Shown piece by piece: positions 1 through 7,099 of a DNA stretch of 20,219 bases (within the stretch, counting starts at the first letter, position 1; every line of letters begins with the position of its first letter). Source of the DNA: Streptococcus panodentis (GTDB taxonomy: Bacteria; Bacillota; Bacilli; Lactobacillales; Streptococcaceae); assembly GCF_017884005.1 (NCBI RefSeq), contig NZ_QFAY01000005.1, positions 1-20,219 on the forward strand, read 5' to 3'. Under the pieces are notes generated by a model. That model did not search any database. It saw nothing but the letters and a program-made list of their open reading frames with translations, and was not told the origin of the DNA. Both the position numbers and the translations under genes were made by a program.

Positions 1-80
1 AGCTGATTAGCATTATTTTGTGTCTAAACTCTTGAGGGATAAGGGGTTACGGGAGATTTGATGGTTACAAGTTTGAGTTA

Positions 81-1415
81 TTAATCATGACTTATTCTTA
101 ACTCTTGCTGGAAGAGATGATCCTGGCTGACTGTCTGGAGCGAAACATTGCGGTAGCGACTGACAATACTTTGAACATTGGCAAGACCAATCCCTCGATC
201 CTGTCCCTTGCTGCTGACACCACGCTCAAAAATCTGTGAGGTATCTACAAAGCTTTCTTTAGTAGAATTTTCAATCATGAAGATTTGCTTGTCCCCCTGC
301 TCCAGATAAGCAATCGAAACCGTCGGACATTCGGCATGTATGGCCGCCTCTATAGCATTATCAGTTAAGACAGAAACCAGAGTGAGAAGGTCTAACAGCT
401 CCATCCCCTGAGGCTCTATCATACCAGACACCTCCAAACTGACAGCTATCTGTTTGCTCTCAGCCTCGATAAACTTAGCAGATAGGAGACTTTTTAGGGC
501 ATCATTATGGATACTGGTCAGACGACCTAAATCAAACTTGGGCTGATTGAGCGGCTGACCTGAGTCCTTAAGAACGTCATTATAAACCCGTTCTATCGTC
601 GACAAATCCCGATTCTCAATCCCTAGTCTGAGACTTCTGAGAATATTGATATAATCGTGACGAAAACTGCGGAGCTCATTATAAAGTTCCTCAATATGTC
701 GGCTATAGTCCGACATGTTTTTAAGTTGGAGCTCTCTTTGGTTATTTAGTTTTTCTTGAATTCTTTTTCGTAGATTACGATCTAAAATATTAACAGATAT
801 TAAAAACAAGATAATATAAACAACAACCAACAACTCCCGAAAGGCCATTGTATTTATTTTCAGCGAAATTTCAAAATAAGAAAATAGCTGAATAAAAATG
901 AAATAAAGGAACATTGAGAAATTTAAAAATTTTATTACGTTTTTCTCCTCATTATTTAATTTAAATTCTCTTAATCGTTTAAAATCATACTTAAGAATAT
1001 TAGGGAGAAACAAAGACAGAATACTAGCTAGAAAAGAGCTTATAATTAAAAGAAAACTATTTTCCGTAATCTTTTCATACTGAAAACCAAAAACTGGTAA
1101 TACCAAAAAATTTATTAGACGATGTAATAAATTCCAAAGAACAATCGGAAACAAGCCATAAAAAATTGATAGATGCTTAGTTAAAAAACGACTTCGCACA
1201 AAAGAATATAGCAAAAAAAATCCAGGCAGAATAAGATATTCCAAGAATGTCCCATTTAATAAAAAACCGAGTGTTCCAGTAAACGAGAGATACGCAACAA
1301 GCCCTATAAAATAGTTATACCACGCTAATCTAATCCCACTGATTCTGGCATATAAAACTTGTAGGATGATGGTTTCTATCGATAAAAAGATAACTTCCAT
1401 TATGATGAGTCGCAT
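81..1415 (-). CDS. ComD/BlpH-type sensor histidine kinase (HPK10 family)
   Basis: Membrane sensor kinase of 444 aa that should autophosphorylate and pass phosphate to the response regulator encoded just upstream. The N-terminal 215 residues are very hydrophobic, with about six or seven membrane segments, as in peptide-pheromone receptors such as ComD, BlpH and AgrC. A short coiled stretch (about 215-248) leads to the H-box SFRHDYINIL with His253 as the likely phosphoacceptor. The GHKL ATPase part follows, with the N-box TDNAIEA (Asn353) and the G-box DRGIGLAN (406-413). The ATG at 1415 is preceded by GGGGAG at normal spacing; the Met at residue 6 is a weaker alternative. It begins 18 bases after the regulator stop codon, so the two genes are co-transcribed. 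The membrane half is much more AT-rich than the rest of the window. The signal is unknown, and no peptide gene is seen here. Confidence 0.9.
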   Translation of the reverse strand: MRLIIMEVIFLSIETIILQVLYARISGIRLAWYNYFIGLVAYLSFTGTLGFLLNGTFLEYLILPGFFLLYSFVRSRFLTKHLSIFYGLFPIVLWNLLHRLINFLVLPVFGFQYEKITENSFLLIISSFLASILSLFLPNILKYDFKRLREFKLNNEEKNVIKFLNFSMFLYFIFIQLFSYFEISLKINTMAFRELLVVVYIILFLISVNILDRNLRKRIQEKLNNQRELQLKNMSDYSRHIEELYNELRSFRHDYINILRSLRLGIENRDLSTIERVYNDVLKDSGQPLNQPKFDLGRLTSIHNDALKSLLSAKFIEAESKQIAVSLEVSGMIEPQGMELLDLLTLVSVLTDNAIEAAIHAECPTVSIAYLEQGDKQIFMIENSTKESFVDTSQIFERGVSSKGQDRGIGLANVQSIVSRYRNVSLQTVSQDHLFQQELRISHD

Positions 1416-1433
1416 AATAATTCTCCCCTATTC

Positions 1434-2183
1434 CTATCCGTGTTTCCCTACTTTTCTAAAAGCCTCTAGTAATCCTTTCATCTTATACCGCGACACATAG
1501 CAGCTGGCGCCATTGGGGAAAAAGACCATCTTTTTATCCTTGTCAATAGAGCTGATCTTGCCTGGATTGACCACAAAGGATCGGTGGCAGCGAATGAGGC
1601 GCTTGTCATGGTCGACGACCTCTGAAAGCTGGCCGTAAAACTCCAGGCGCTGGGTCTTGGTATAGAGGATGAGCTTGTGGGGAACTTCGGATGTTTCAAA
1701 ATAGTAGATTTCGTTAAAGGGAACTTGAAACTCTGAATGCCCATTTTCAAAAATATAGGTTTCATCAGCTTGGTAGATATCCCTTCTCTCATAGAGATAG
1801 GCCAGATCCTGCTCTATCCGCTCCGCAAAATCCTCATCTGACAGGTTTTTGTCGATAAAGTCAAAGGCAGAGACCTGATAGCGGAAGGTCAGGGGCAAAA
1901 ACTCTGAATGGGTGGTCACAAAGACAATCAGGGCATAGGGATCCTGCTTGCGGATTTGCTGGGCTACCTCCAGCCCCTTCTGAGCCTCTTTCTTGATCTC
2001 AATATCCAGAAAGAAAATCTGGTGGCTGCCCCGCTCATGCATGGCGTCAATCAGCTGCTCTGGCTTGCCATAGATTTCTAAAAGCTGAAAGTCTTCCCAG
2101 CCATTTTTTTCAAAAATCCGGCGAATGGTTGTTTCCATATAGACTTGCTGTTGTTTATCATCGTCTAGTACAAAAATTTTCAT
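1434..2183 (-). CDS. ComE/BlpR/AgrA-type response regulator with LytTR DNA-binding domain
   Basis: Cytoplasmic response regulator of 249 aa. The receiver domain (1-125) has the acidic cluster LDDD (6-9), the phosphoacceptor Asp60 in FFLDIE, Thr90 and Lys112. A LytTR DNA-binding domain occupies about 140-245, with the conserved CHRSFVVN near 199-206. The ATG at 2183 is chosen over longer upstream forms because it matches the family N-terminus and follows AGGAGG at 8 bases. The gene starts one base after the stop of the stand-alone LytTR gene and ends 18 bases before the kinase, so the three form one transcription unit. Regulators of this family bind paired direct repeats, and such a pair lies upstream of this operon (2584-2615), which suggests autoregulation. 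It could be a ComE, BlpR or FasA paralogue; sequence alone does not decide. Confidence 0.92.
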   Translation of the reverse strand: MKIFVLDDDKQQQVYMETTIRRIFEKNGWEDFQLLEIYGKPEQLIDAMHERGSHQIFFLDIEIKKEAQKGLEVAQQIRKQDPYALIVFVTTHSEFLPLTFRYQVSAFDFIDKNLSDEDFAERIEQDLAYLYERRDIYQADETYIFENGHSEFQVPFNEIYYFETSEVPHKLILYTKTQRLEFYGQLSEVVDHDKRLIRCHRSFVVNPGKISSIDKDKKMVFFPNGASCYVSRYKMKGLLEAFRKVGKHG

Positions 2184-2184
2184 G

Positions 2185-2526
2185 TCATTTTCCTCCTTCT
2201 TTTGACCATCTTCTGAGCAGGCTGGCAAAATGCCGTCTAGAGCAGACCAAGTCGGGCAGGCCTTTTTTGTCAAAAAGAATGGACTTAGCTTGCCGATTGA
2301 TTCCCTTGATTTTAGCGAGATTGACCAAGGTCTGGCGGTTGCAGTGCAGCAAAGAGTCGGGGTAGGTCTCTTTGAGCTCAGCCAGAGATGCCCGGAGCTC
2401 AAAGTCACCTTTTCCAGTCACGATAAGAACGAAATGCGGCTTTTGAGGATGAGACTGGATATAAAAAATTGCTGACAGATTCAGCTTGCGATAGGTGCCG
2501 CCGTCTTTGATTACGATAGTAGTCAT
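2185..2526 (-). CDS. Stand-alone LytTR DNA-binding protein
   Basis: Protein of 113 aa made almost wholly of one LytTR domain and lacking a receiver. Residues 18-110 line up with the C-terminal half of the neighbouring response regulator: the segment LLHCNRQTLVNLAKI (59-73) corresponds to LIRCHRSFVVNPGKI in that protein, and a SRR near 96-98 matches its SRYK. The start at 2526 follows an AAGGAGG ribosome site at 6 bases. It is the first gene after the promoter and direct-repeat pair. Single-domain LytTR proteins in streptococci (HdrR, BrsR) usually pair with a membrane inhibitor; here the partners are a ComE-type regulator and a ComD-type kinase. It may bind the same repeats as the full regulator, as helper or competitor, but that is inference. 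Confidence 0.85.
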   Translation of the reverse strand: MTTIVIKDGGTYRKLNLSAIFYIQSHPQKPHFVLIVTGKGDFELRASLAELKETYPDSLLHCNRQTLVNLAKIKGINRQAKSILFDKKGLPDLVCSRRHFASLLRRWSKEGGK

Positions 2527-2552
2527 GATCTACCTCCTTTTTTCTCTAGCAT

Positions 2553-2581
2553 AGCATATTTTTACCTCAAAATGTGGGCAA
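2553..2581 (-). promoter_or_regulatory. Promoter of the LytTR-regulator-kinase operon
   Basis: On the minus strand a -35 box TTGCCC (2576-2581) is separated by 17 bases from a -10 box TATGCT (2553-2558). A second, overlapping TATGCT lies at 2548-2553. The start point would fall only a short way before the ribosome site. The weak -35 directly beside the repeat pair fits activation by a bound regulator. A second possible promoter with an extended -10 (TGGTAAAAT) lies further upstream near 2660-2690. Confidence 0.55.
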
Positions 2582-2583
2582 AA

Positions 2584-2615
2584 TCCTAAATGGTAGCCAG
2601 GAGGTCTTAAATGGT
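2584..2615 (-). promoter_or_regulatory. ComE/BlpR-type direct-repeat binding site
   Basis: Two 11-bp direct repeats on the minus strand, ACCATTTAAGA (2605-2615) and ACCATTTAGGA (2584-2594), differ at one position and are spaced by exactly 10 bp, a 21-bp period or two helical turns. This is the known layout of binding sites for streptococcal ComE-family LytTR regulators. The proximal repeat ends two bases before the -35 box. The likely ligand is the response regulator of this operon, the stand-alone LytTR protein, or both. Confidence 0.7.
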
Positions 2616-2727
2616 CGATTGCTTTTAGCAGTCCCGAGAAAGCGGCTTCACTTTACAGTTCTATTTTACCATAAAAATAGGAAATTTTGCAGTTGATATG
2701 GTGAATTTCCCTCTGTAAGACAAAGTG

Positions 2728-2752
2728 AAAAGACCGCTGATTGGCGGTCTTT
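2728..2752 (-). terminator. Intrinsic terminator after the SnoaL-like gene
   Basis: A GC-rich stem with arms AAAGACCGC (2728-2736) and GCGGTCTTT (2744-2752) and a seven-base loop lies four bases beyond the stop codon. On the minus strand it runs into TTTTC. A-T pairs at its base could let it work in both directions. It isolates the SnoaL-like gene from the LytTR operon. Confidence 0.75.
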
Positions 2753-2756
2753 AGTC

Positions 2757-3122
2757 TTATTTTCCCTGCATAAATTCTTGAAAACGATTTGTATCGAAGT
2801 AAATGAAAGATGAAACTAATTTATCTGATTCATCAAATGTTAGAAATTCTGCGACATCCAATTCTAGTTCTTTTCCATGTGGCGATTGCAAGCGGTAACG
2901 ATTCAAAGCAGCTGCTTCTCGTCCTTCTACCAGCAATTTCTTCACTTCAAGATGTTGGCTTAAAGCATAGAACTGACCCGCACCCTGCAGGTAAACTTCG
3001 CGTCCTTGTCTGATTTTTTGACTGTCGCACATTCCATACTCAAAGTTTTCTGCTACAAAGTCTTCCCAGCCGCCTGTATTGACAGCAGTAAAATAGCTTT
3101 CTGCTAATGTTTTTGTATCCAT
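2757..3122 (-). CDS. SnoaL/NTF2-like small protein
   Basis: Protein of 121 aa with the size and pattern of the SnoaL-like (NTF2) fold: an N-terminal helix (MDTKTLAESYFTAVNTG), a short segment with WEDFVAENFEYGM, then alternating beta-strand stretches rich in aromatic residues, ending FIYFDTNRFQEFM. Members of this fold include enzymes, stress proteins and binding proteins, and no catalytic set is clear enough here to choose. The start at 3122 is preferred over a longer form because TGGAGG precedes it at proper spacing and the 18 residues before it do not look like protein. The gene stands alone, with a terminator on each side. Function unknown. Confidence 0.75.
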   Translation of the reverse strand: MDTKTLAESYFTAVNTGGWEDFVAENFEYGMCDSQKIRQGREVYLQGAGQFYALSQHLEVKKLLVEGREAAALNRYRLQSPHGKELELDVAEFLTFDESDKLVSSFIYFDTNRFQEFMQGK

Positions 3123-3186
3123 CTGGAACCTCCAATAAAATAATTTTGGGCAAGCACTCAACAATGAGATTTTCAACCCACTTCAG

Positions 3187-3192
3187 ATTATA
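3187..3192 (-). promoter_or_regulatory. Possible -10 box for the SnoaL-like gene
   Basis: A perfect TATAAT on the minus strand lies about 65 bases before the start codon. No good -35 box is present at 17 bases, where the sequence is part of the preceding terminator loop and stem. Promoter strength is therefore uncertain. Confidence 0.35.
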
Positions 3193-3193
3193 C

Positions 3194-3226
3194 AAAAAGC
3201 AATATGACTACAGGCTGTCATATTGC
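3194..3226 (-). terminator. Intrinsic terminator overlapping the end of the WYL regulator gene
   Basis: Perfect 10-bp inverted repeat on the minus strand: GCAATATGAC (3217-3226) and GTCATATTGC (3199-3208), loop of eight bases, followed by TTTTT (3194-3198). The ascending arm codes for the last residues of the regulator, and the TAG stop (3208-3210) lies in the loop and first base of the descending arm. It is the first convincing terminator downstream of hisK, so it may also end the his transcript. Confidence 0.8.
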
Positions 3227-4134
3227 TGAAGATTTTTTTGGAGAGTCTGGATCAACTGCTCCTGCAAGTGACTGGGAGACAAGACTTTCACCTGTTGCCC
3301 AAAGCTTAAGAGCAATTCAAAGAAGGCTGGCGTTAAAGCTCGAAAAGCATGTATTCTTATTCCGGTCTCCTCTATGCTGATTTCTTCTTCTGTGAAATGG
3401 TCATAAATCTTTGGCAGGGCAGACGCCGCAAACTGTAAGTCTATTTCCTCTTTGCTGCCCTCTACTTTTTCCTTTGGAGGATTTAGAAAATAGTCTAACT
3501 TTTCCTGAGATAAGAGCGGGTAATCTTTCGGACAAGTCTCTTCTCCTATCAGCTGCAGCTGGCGAATCCTGCTGAGTTTGAAAAAGCGAAAGTCGGATTT
3601 GTCCAAGCAAAAGCCGACGACATACCAAGCATTCAGCTTAAAAACCAGTCGGTAGGGAAGTATCATACGCTGGCTGCGCTCCTGCTTTTTGGAATAATAA
3701 GAAAAGGAAATCTTCTGCCCCGCCTGAATCGCCTGCTCAATCTTCAGCAGATAATTGGTATTGAGAGACCAGGAACTGAGATCAAAGTAAAAAGGATTGG
3801 CACTGCCTGCACTTTCTTGAGAAGCCAGCTTGTGCTCGATGCTGTCAAAGCTTGGACGGCCGACGATTTTGCCAACGTTTTGGCTCATATTGATGATAAA
3901 CTGTTTTTCCTCTTCTGTGAAAAAGCTGCTGTCCATCTTATAGTCGTCCGGTATATAGAAGCCGCCCTTATCCCCTCGTTCGGAATAGATAGGAATACCC
4001 GCTAAGCTGAGCGTGTCCATGTCTCTGTATACCGTGCGAGTCGATATTCTAAAACGGGCGGCAATCTCTTTAGCGGTTATCTGCCTCTTATTTAAAAGAG
4101 CCAGTAAAATGTAAATTAATCTTTCTAATTTCAT
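3208..4134 (-). CDS. HTH/WYL-domain transcriptional regulator (YafY type)
   Basis: Transcriptional regulator of 308 aa. Residues 1-60 form a DeoR-like winged helix, with the recognition region FRISTRTVYRDMDTLSLAG (28-46) and the wing DKGGFYIP (55-62). A WYL domain follows at about 135-200, with SFSYYSK (143-149), RMILPYRLVFKLNAWYVVGF (156-175) and the arginine-containing FRFFKLSRI (182-190). The C-terminal WCX-like part reaches residue 308. WYL domains sense small ligands or nucleic acid; the ligand here is unknown. The ATG at 4134 lies 15 bases after the acetyltransferase stop codon, with only a weak ribosome site (AGGAAA), so coupling to the upstream gene is likely. The target may be its own operon or a distant gene. 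Confidence 0.88.
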   Translation of the reverse strand: MKLERLIYILLALLNKRQITAKEIAARFRISTRTVYRDMDTLSLAGIPIYSERGDKGGFYIPDDYKMDSSFFTEEEKQFIINMSQNVGKIVGRPSFDSIEHKLASQESAGSANPFYFDLSSWSLNTNYLLKIEQAIQAGQKISFSYYSKKQERSQRMILPYRLVFKLNAWYVVGFCLDKSDFRFFKLSRIRQLQLIGEETCPKDYPLLSQEKLDYFLNPPKEKVEGSKEEIDLQFAASALPKIYDHFTEEEISIEETGIRIHAFRALTPAFFELLLSFGQQVKVLSPSHLQEQLIQTLQKNLQQYDSL

Positions 4135-4149
4135 GATTTCTATTTTTTC

Positions 4150-4620
4150 CTATAAATCACAAAGCATCAGATAGTCCGTCTCCCTTTCCTCCACGGTGAC
4201 AAAGCCCAGCCGCTGATAGAAGCGCGCAGCGGGATTGTCTTTGGAAACGGACAGGGAGACGCGGGGATAGCCTTGAGCTCGGAGCAAATCCAGCATGGCT
4301 GTCATCAGCTGCTGTCCGATTCCCTGCCTCCGATGGTCGGGCAAGAGAGAAATGGACAGGGAGGGTGTCAGGTCATCATAATAGCCGTAATCCCGCATGA
4401 GGCGGACCCAAACGGCTCCGACCAGCTGGCCCTCTGCTTCCGCTGCCAGTGCCCAATCATCCGGCCGGGCACCAAAATCCTTGATATAAAGCTGCAAATC
4501 AGGATCCTGCAGAATACTCCTGGACGGAGCCGGGATACCCTCCGGAACAAAAATAGCCTGATAGAGAAATTCTTCTAGGAGATAGATTTCGTCTGGCTCG
4601 ATAGGCCTGATTTTAAGCAT
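4150..4620 (-). CDS. GNAT family N-acetyltransferase
   Basis: Cytoplasmic acetyltransferase of 156 aa that should transfer acetyl from acetyl-CoA to an unknown amine. The acetyl-CoA loop is RRQGIGQQL (97-105) after the beta-4 strand SLSISLLPDH, and the usual motif B follows as SVSKDNPAARFYQRLGF (124-140). The start at 4620 is chosen because AAGGAGCGG precedes it; a longer reading from a TTG at 4635 has no such support. It begins 11 bases after the hisK stop with no terminator between, so it probably shares the his transcript. Residues 20-45 (FVPEGIPAPSRSIL) look like the substrate side and are not diagnostic. The function with respect to histidine is unknown. Confidence 0.85.
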   Translation of the reverse strand: MLKIRPIEPDEIYLLEEFLYQAIFVPEGIPAPSRSILQDPDLQLYIKDFGARPDDWALAAEAEGQLVGAVWVRLMRDYGYYDDLTPSLSISLLPDHRRQGIGQQLMTAMLDLLRAQGYPRVSLSVSKDNPAARFYQRLGFVTVEERETDYLMLCDL

Positions 4621-4631
4621 GACCGCTCCTT

Positions 4632-5381
4632 TCAAATCAGCTGGCTGTCATCAATGCCGGCTTCTGCTACTATCTGCTCCGCCCGGTCAAAATTGAGCCG
4701 GAAATGCTCCAGCTTGTGCCCGTCCGATCCGACAGAGAAGCGCTGGCCGCCCAGCTCCTTGACCAGACCCAGAGCATAGATATAGAGGTCTTCATGGCCG
4801 TAGAGATACATGGACTTGCAGTTGAGCTCAAAGGCCAGGCCGTGGTCGATCATCTTTTGAAAAAGCTGGCGCAGCTGAGGCTCAAAGCTTTTCAGCTCCT
4901 CCACTGTGACCTCAAACTGGCGGAAGCCATAGTCAAAGTGGGCCAAGACATCCGCCGGAATAGCCTCAATCGCCTCTTCTAGCTCTCTCAGATAGCGGGG
5001 AATCAGCTCCATCTTATCCAGCTGCAGGACGGGCTCCTCCAGATAGTCAAAGCTGCCATTGTGGTGGACAGAGAGAAGCTTGAGGTCATAGTCTTTGTCA
5101 GCCAGAAAGGCCAGAATATCCGCCTTGCGGGGGGCATAATAGCCGATTTCAATGCCCTTTTTGATGCGGTTGCCGTATTGCCTATTCAGCTCTGCTATTT
5201 TCGCCGAATAGGCCGCATAGTCGGGCACATCATCATGGGGCGAAGCTGCCTGATAAGGGTAGGGATTGGACAGGTCATAGTGCTCAGTGGTGACAATCTC
5301 GCCCTCATAGTGGTCCAGATAGTCACGAAAATCGGCTTCTGAGTCGTAGGAAAAATAGGTATGCAGGTGGTTGTCGCGCAT
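4632..5381 (-). CDS. hisK: Histidinol-phosphatase, PHP family
   Basis: Enzyme of 249 aa that removes phosphate from L-histidinol phosphate, the step before HisD. It has the PHP metal-site motifs: HLHTYFSYD near the N-terminus (His5, His7), TTEHYD (Glu33, His34), the His pair in SVHHNGSF, HFDYGF, and SVGSDGHKL near the C-terminus. This is the Bacillus/Lactococcus type rather than the HAD-type phosphatase fused to HisB in enteric bacteria, which fits the short HisB of this operon. It is the last biosynthetic gene, 32 bases after hisE, with AAGGCGG ahead of the ATG. Also written hisJ in some species. Confidence 0.9.
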   Translation of the reverse strand: MRDNHLHTYFSYDSEADFRDYLDHYEGEIVTTEHYDLSNPYPYQAASPHDDVPDYAAYSAKIAELNRQYGNRIKKGIEIGYYAPRKADILAFLADKDYDLKLLSVHHNGSFDYLEEPVLQLDKMELIPRYLRELEEAIEAIPADVLAHFDYGFRQFEVTVEELKSFEPQLRQLFQKMIDHGLAFELNCKSMYLYGHEDLYIYALGLVKELGGQRFSVGSDGHKLEHFRLNFDRAEQIVAEAGIDDSQLI

Positions 5382-5413
5382 GCTTGCCGCCTTTCTGTTA
5401 AAGATCTATTCGT

Positions 5414-5728
5414 TTAGTAATTGTCAATTTCCGGCCGGTCATGGATCCGGCTTTGCTTGCCCTGACGGGCTTGGAGGACGCTCTCGACCTGATCTAGGCT
5501 GACGCCGGTCTCCACCAGAGCAACTGCCAGATGGTAGAGTAGGTCAGCCGTTTCATTGGCGATTTCTTCCTTATCCGCATTTTTGGCTGCAATGACGACT
5601 TCGGCTGCCTCTTCGCCGACTTTTTTGAGAATCTTGTCCAGCCCCTTGTCATAGAGATAGCTGGTATAGGAGCCTTCCTTGGGCTCTTTTTTGCGCTTGA
5701 GGGCTTCTTGGTAAAGGCTTTCTAGCAT
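5414..5728 (-). CDS. hisE: Phosphoribosyl-ATP pyrophosphohydrolase
   Basis: Enzyme of 104 aa that hydrolyses phosphoribosyl-ATP to phosphoribosyl-AMP and pyrophosphate, the second step of histidine synthesis. It is an all-alpha MazG-like protein with the metal-binding pattern GEEAAEVVIAAKN (38-50) and NETADLLYHL (58-67). Its length is normal for a stand-alone HisE. The ATG at 5728 follows AAGGAGA. In many bacteria HisE is fused to HisI or placed right behind it; here 280 bases rich in hairpins separate the two genes. Confidence 0.93.
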   Translation of the reverse strand: MLESLYQEALKRKKEPKEGSYTSYLYDKGLDKILKKVGEEAAEVVIAAKNADKEEIANETADLLYHLAVALVETGVSLDQVESVLQARQGKQSRIHDRPEIDNY

Positions 5729-6008
5729 GGTGTCTCCTTTTTTATACTTTTGAGAAAACTCTTCAGATCAGGACATCTCAAAGCAGTGCTTTTGATCTCC
5801 AACAGTCTCCCAGACTGTTTTGACGCCAACTTCGTTTGCTTTATCCGCAACCTCCAACAGTCTCCCAGACTGTTGGAGCTGCCATCATGGCTGTAAACTG
5901 CCGACTCCAGCTGAATGGAAACGATGATTTTCAATTCAGCTGGTTAGTGCAGGAGCTAGAGAAAGTCCCATGGGATTTCTCGTGGCAGGATGAGCAGCTT
6001 GCCTGCCA
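5729..6008. repeat. Hairpin-rich insertion between hisI and hisE
   Basis: Non-coding stretch inside the operon. A 23-base word beginning CTCCAACAGTCTCCC is present twice in direct orientation, at 5797-5819 and 5852-5874. The second copy is part of a hairpin at 5852-5878 with perfect 12-bp arms (CTCCAACAGTCT and its complement). Two more inverted repeats follow: 5907-5943, with 10-bp arms CCAGCTGAAT, and 5959-5981, centred on TCCCATGGGA. None has a T-run, so they look like transcribed stem-loops that could pause polymerase or protect mRNA ends rather than terminators. A 70-codon open frame across part of it (5722-5934) looks accidental. Confidence 0.7.
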
Positions 6009-6341
6009 TCATGCCTGCTCCTGCCAAATCTGGTTGAAAAAGCAGGATTTGGCGCCGGTATGGCAGGCAGCGCCTGTCTGGTCCACTTCGATCAGCAGGG
6101 TGTCCAGATCGCAGTCGGCCGTGATTTTCCTGACAGTCTGATAGTGGCCGCTGGTGGCTCCCTTGTGCCAGAGCTCCTGACGCGAGCGGCTCCAGTACCA
6201 CATCTGACCGCTGGAGCGGGTCAGCTGGTAGGCCTCTTCATTGAGATAGGCCAGCATGAGGACTTCCTTGCTGCTGTGGTCTAGGATAATGGCCGGGATC
6301 AGACCGCCTTGTTTTTGAAAATCCAATCTTACATCTGCCAT
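6009..6341 (-). CDS. hisI: Phosphoribosyl-AMP cyclohydrolase
   Basis: Enzyme of 110 aa that opens the purine ring of phosphoribosyl-AMP to give ProFAR, the third step. Family marks are [18 protein letters not shown] (48-65), the metal-binding [16 protein letters not shown] (75-90) with Cys77, and the zinc cysteines Cys93 (AACHTG) and Cys100. The length is that of a single-domain HisI. Its ATG overlaps the hisF stop codon by one base (TGATG), a sign of translational coupling. The C-terminus ends at the edge of the hairpin-rich insertion. Confidence 0.95.
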   Translation of the reverse strand: MADVRLDFQKQGGLIPAIILDHSSKEVLMLAYLNEEAYQLTRSSGQMWYWSRSRQELWHKGATSGHYQTVRKITADCDLDTLLIEVDQTGAACHTGAKSCFFNQIWQEQA

Positions 6342-7099
6342 CAGAGCCTCACCTCCAATCCTGCTTCCCGCATGGCCTGCTTGGTGTCTGGGATAGAAAC
6401 CTGCCCATAGTGAAAGATAGAAGCAGCCAAGGCCCCAGTTGCCGCCGTTTTCTCAAAGACTTCCAAAATATCCTCCAGGCTGCCCGCCCCGCCTGAGGCG
6501 ATGATGGGCACGGATACAACCTGCGAAATAGCCTGCAGCATGGGCAGGTCAAAGCCAGACTTGGTCCCATCCTTATCCATGCTGGTCAGGAGGATTTCTC
6601 CGGCCCCTAGACGAACAGCCTCCTGGACCCAAGCCAGAAGCTCCCGGCCAGTGTCCTTGCGGCCGCCGGCCAGATAGACATGCCAGCTGCCGTCAGCTGC
6701 TTTCTTGGCATCAACAGCCAGCACCACACACTGACTGCCGAATTTCTCCGCACAGTCGGCAATCAGCTGGGGATTTGCCAGAGCTGAGGAATTGACGGCA
6801 ACCTTGTCAGCGCCGGCCTTGAGCATCCTGTTCATATCCTCAGCCGAGCGGATGCCGCCGCCGACCGTAAAGGGGATAAAGACCTGCTCGGCTACCCGCC
6901 GGACCATCTCAACTGTCGTGTCGCGCTGCTCATGAGTGGCAGTGATGTCCAGAAAGACCAGCTCATCACAGCCTGCCTCATAGTAGGCCCTAGCTGCATC
7001 GACCGGGTCACCGACATCGGTCAGATTGACAAAGTTAATGCCCTTGACCACCCGGCCGTCCTTGACATCCAGGCAGGGGATGATTCTTTTTTTCAGCAT
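6341..7099 (-). CDS. hisF: Imidazole glycerol phosphate synthase, cyclase subunit
   Basis: A (beta/alpha)8-barrel of 252 aa that uses ammonia delivered by HisH to turn PRFAR into imidazole glycerol phosphate and AICAR. The two catalytic aspartates are visible: Asp11 in [15 protein letters not shown] and Asp130 in LAVDAKK. Phosphate-binding loops TVGGGIRS (78-85) and IIASGGAG near the C-terminus are intact. The N-terminal [12 protein letters not shown] is typical. It overlaps the end of hisA by seven bases and the start of hisI by one. Confidence 0.96.
   Translation of the reverse strand: MLKKRIIPCLDVKDGRVVKGINFVNLTDVGDPVDAARAYYEAGCDELVFLDITATHEQRDTTVEMVRRVAEQVFIPFTVGGGIRSAEDMNRMLKAGADKVAVNSSALANPQLIADCAEKFGSQCVVLAVDAKKAADGSWHVYLAGGRKDTGRELLAWVQEAVRLGAGEILLTSMDKDGTKSGFDLPMLQAISQVVSVPIIASGGAGSLEDILEVFEKTAATGALAASIFHYGQVSIPDTKQAMREAGLEVRL

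Noticed and set aside
1..80. Possible terminator or site downstream of the kinase gene
   Set aside because: Only weak pairing between AACTCAAACTTG and the AAACTCTTGAG region is seen, without a clear stem and T-run, and the context is cut by the window edge.
2184..2408. An upstream extension of the response regulator frame
   Set aside because: It overlaps the LytTR gene in another frame, and the receiver domain begins exactly at the ATG at 2183 behind a good ribosome site.
5797..5878. Spaced repeats between hisI and hisE considered as a CRISPR-like array
   Set aside because: Only two copies exist, they are palindromic, and no cas gene or leader is present.
5722..5934. A 70-codon open frame on the minus strand between hisI and hisE
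   Set aside because: It lies over the hairpin repeats, has no ribosome site, overlaps the start of hisE and shows no protein-like pattern.
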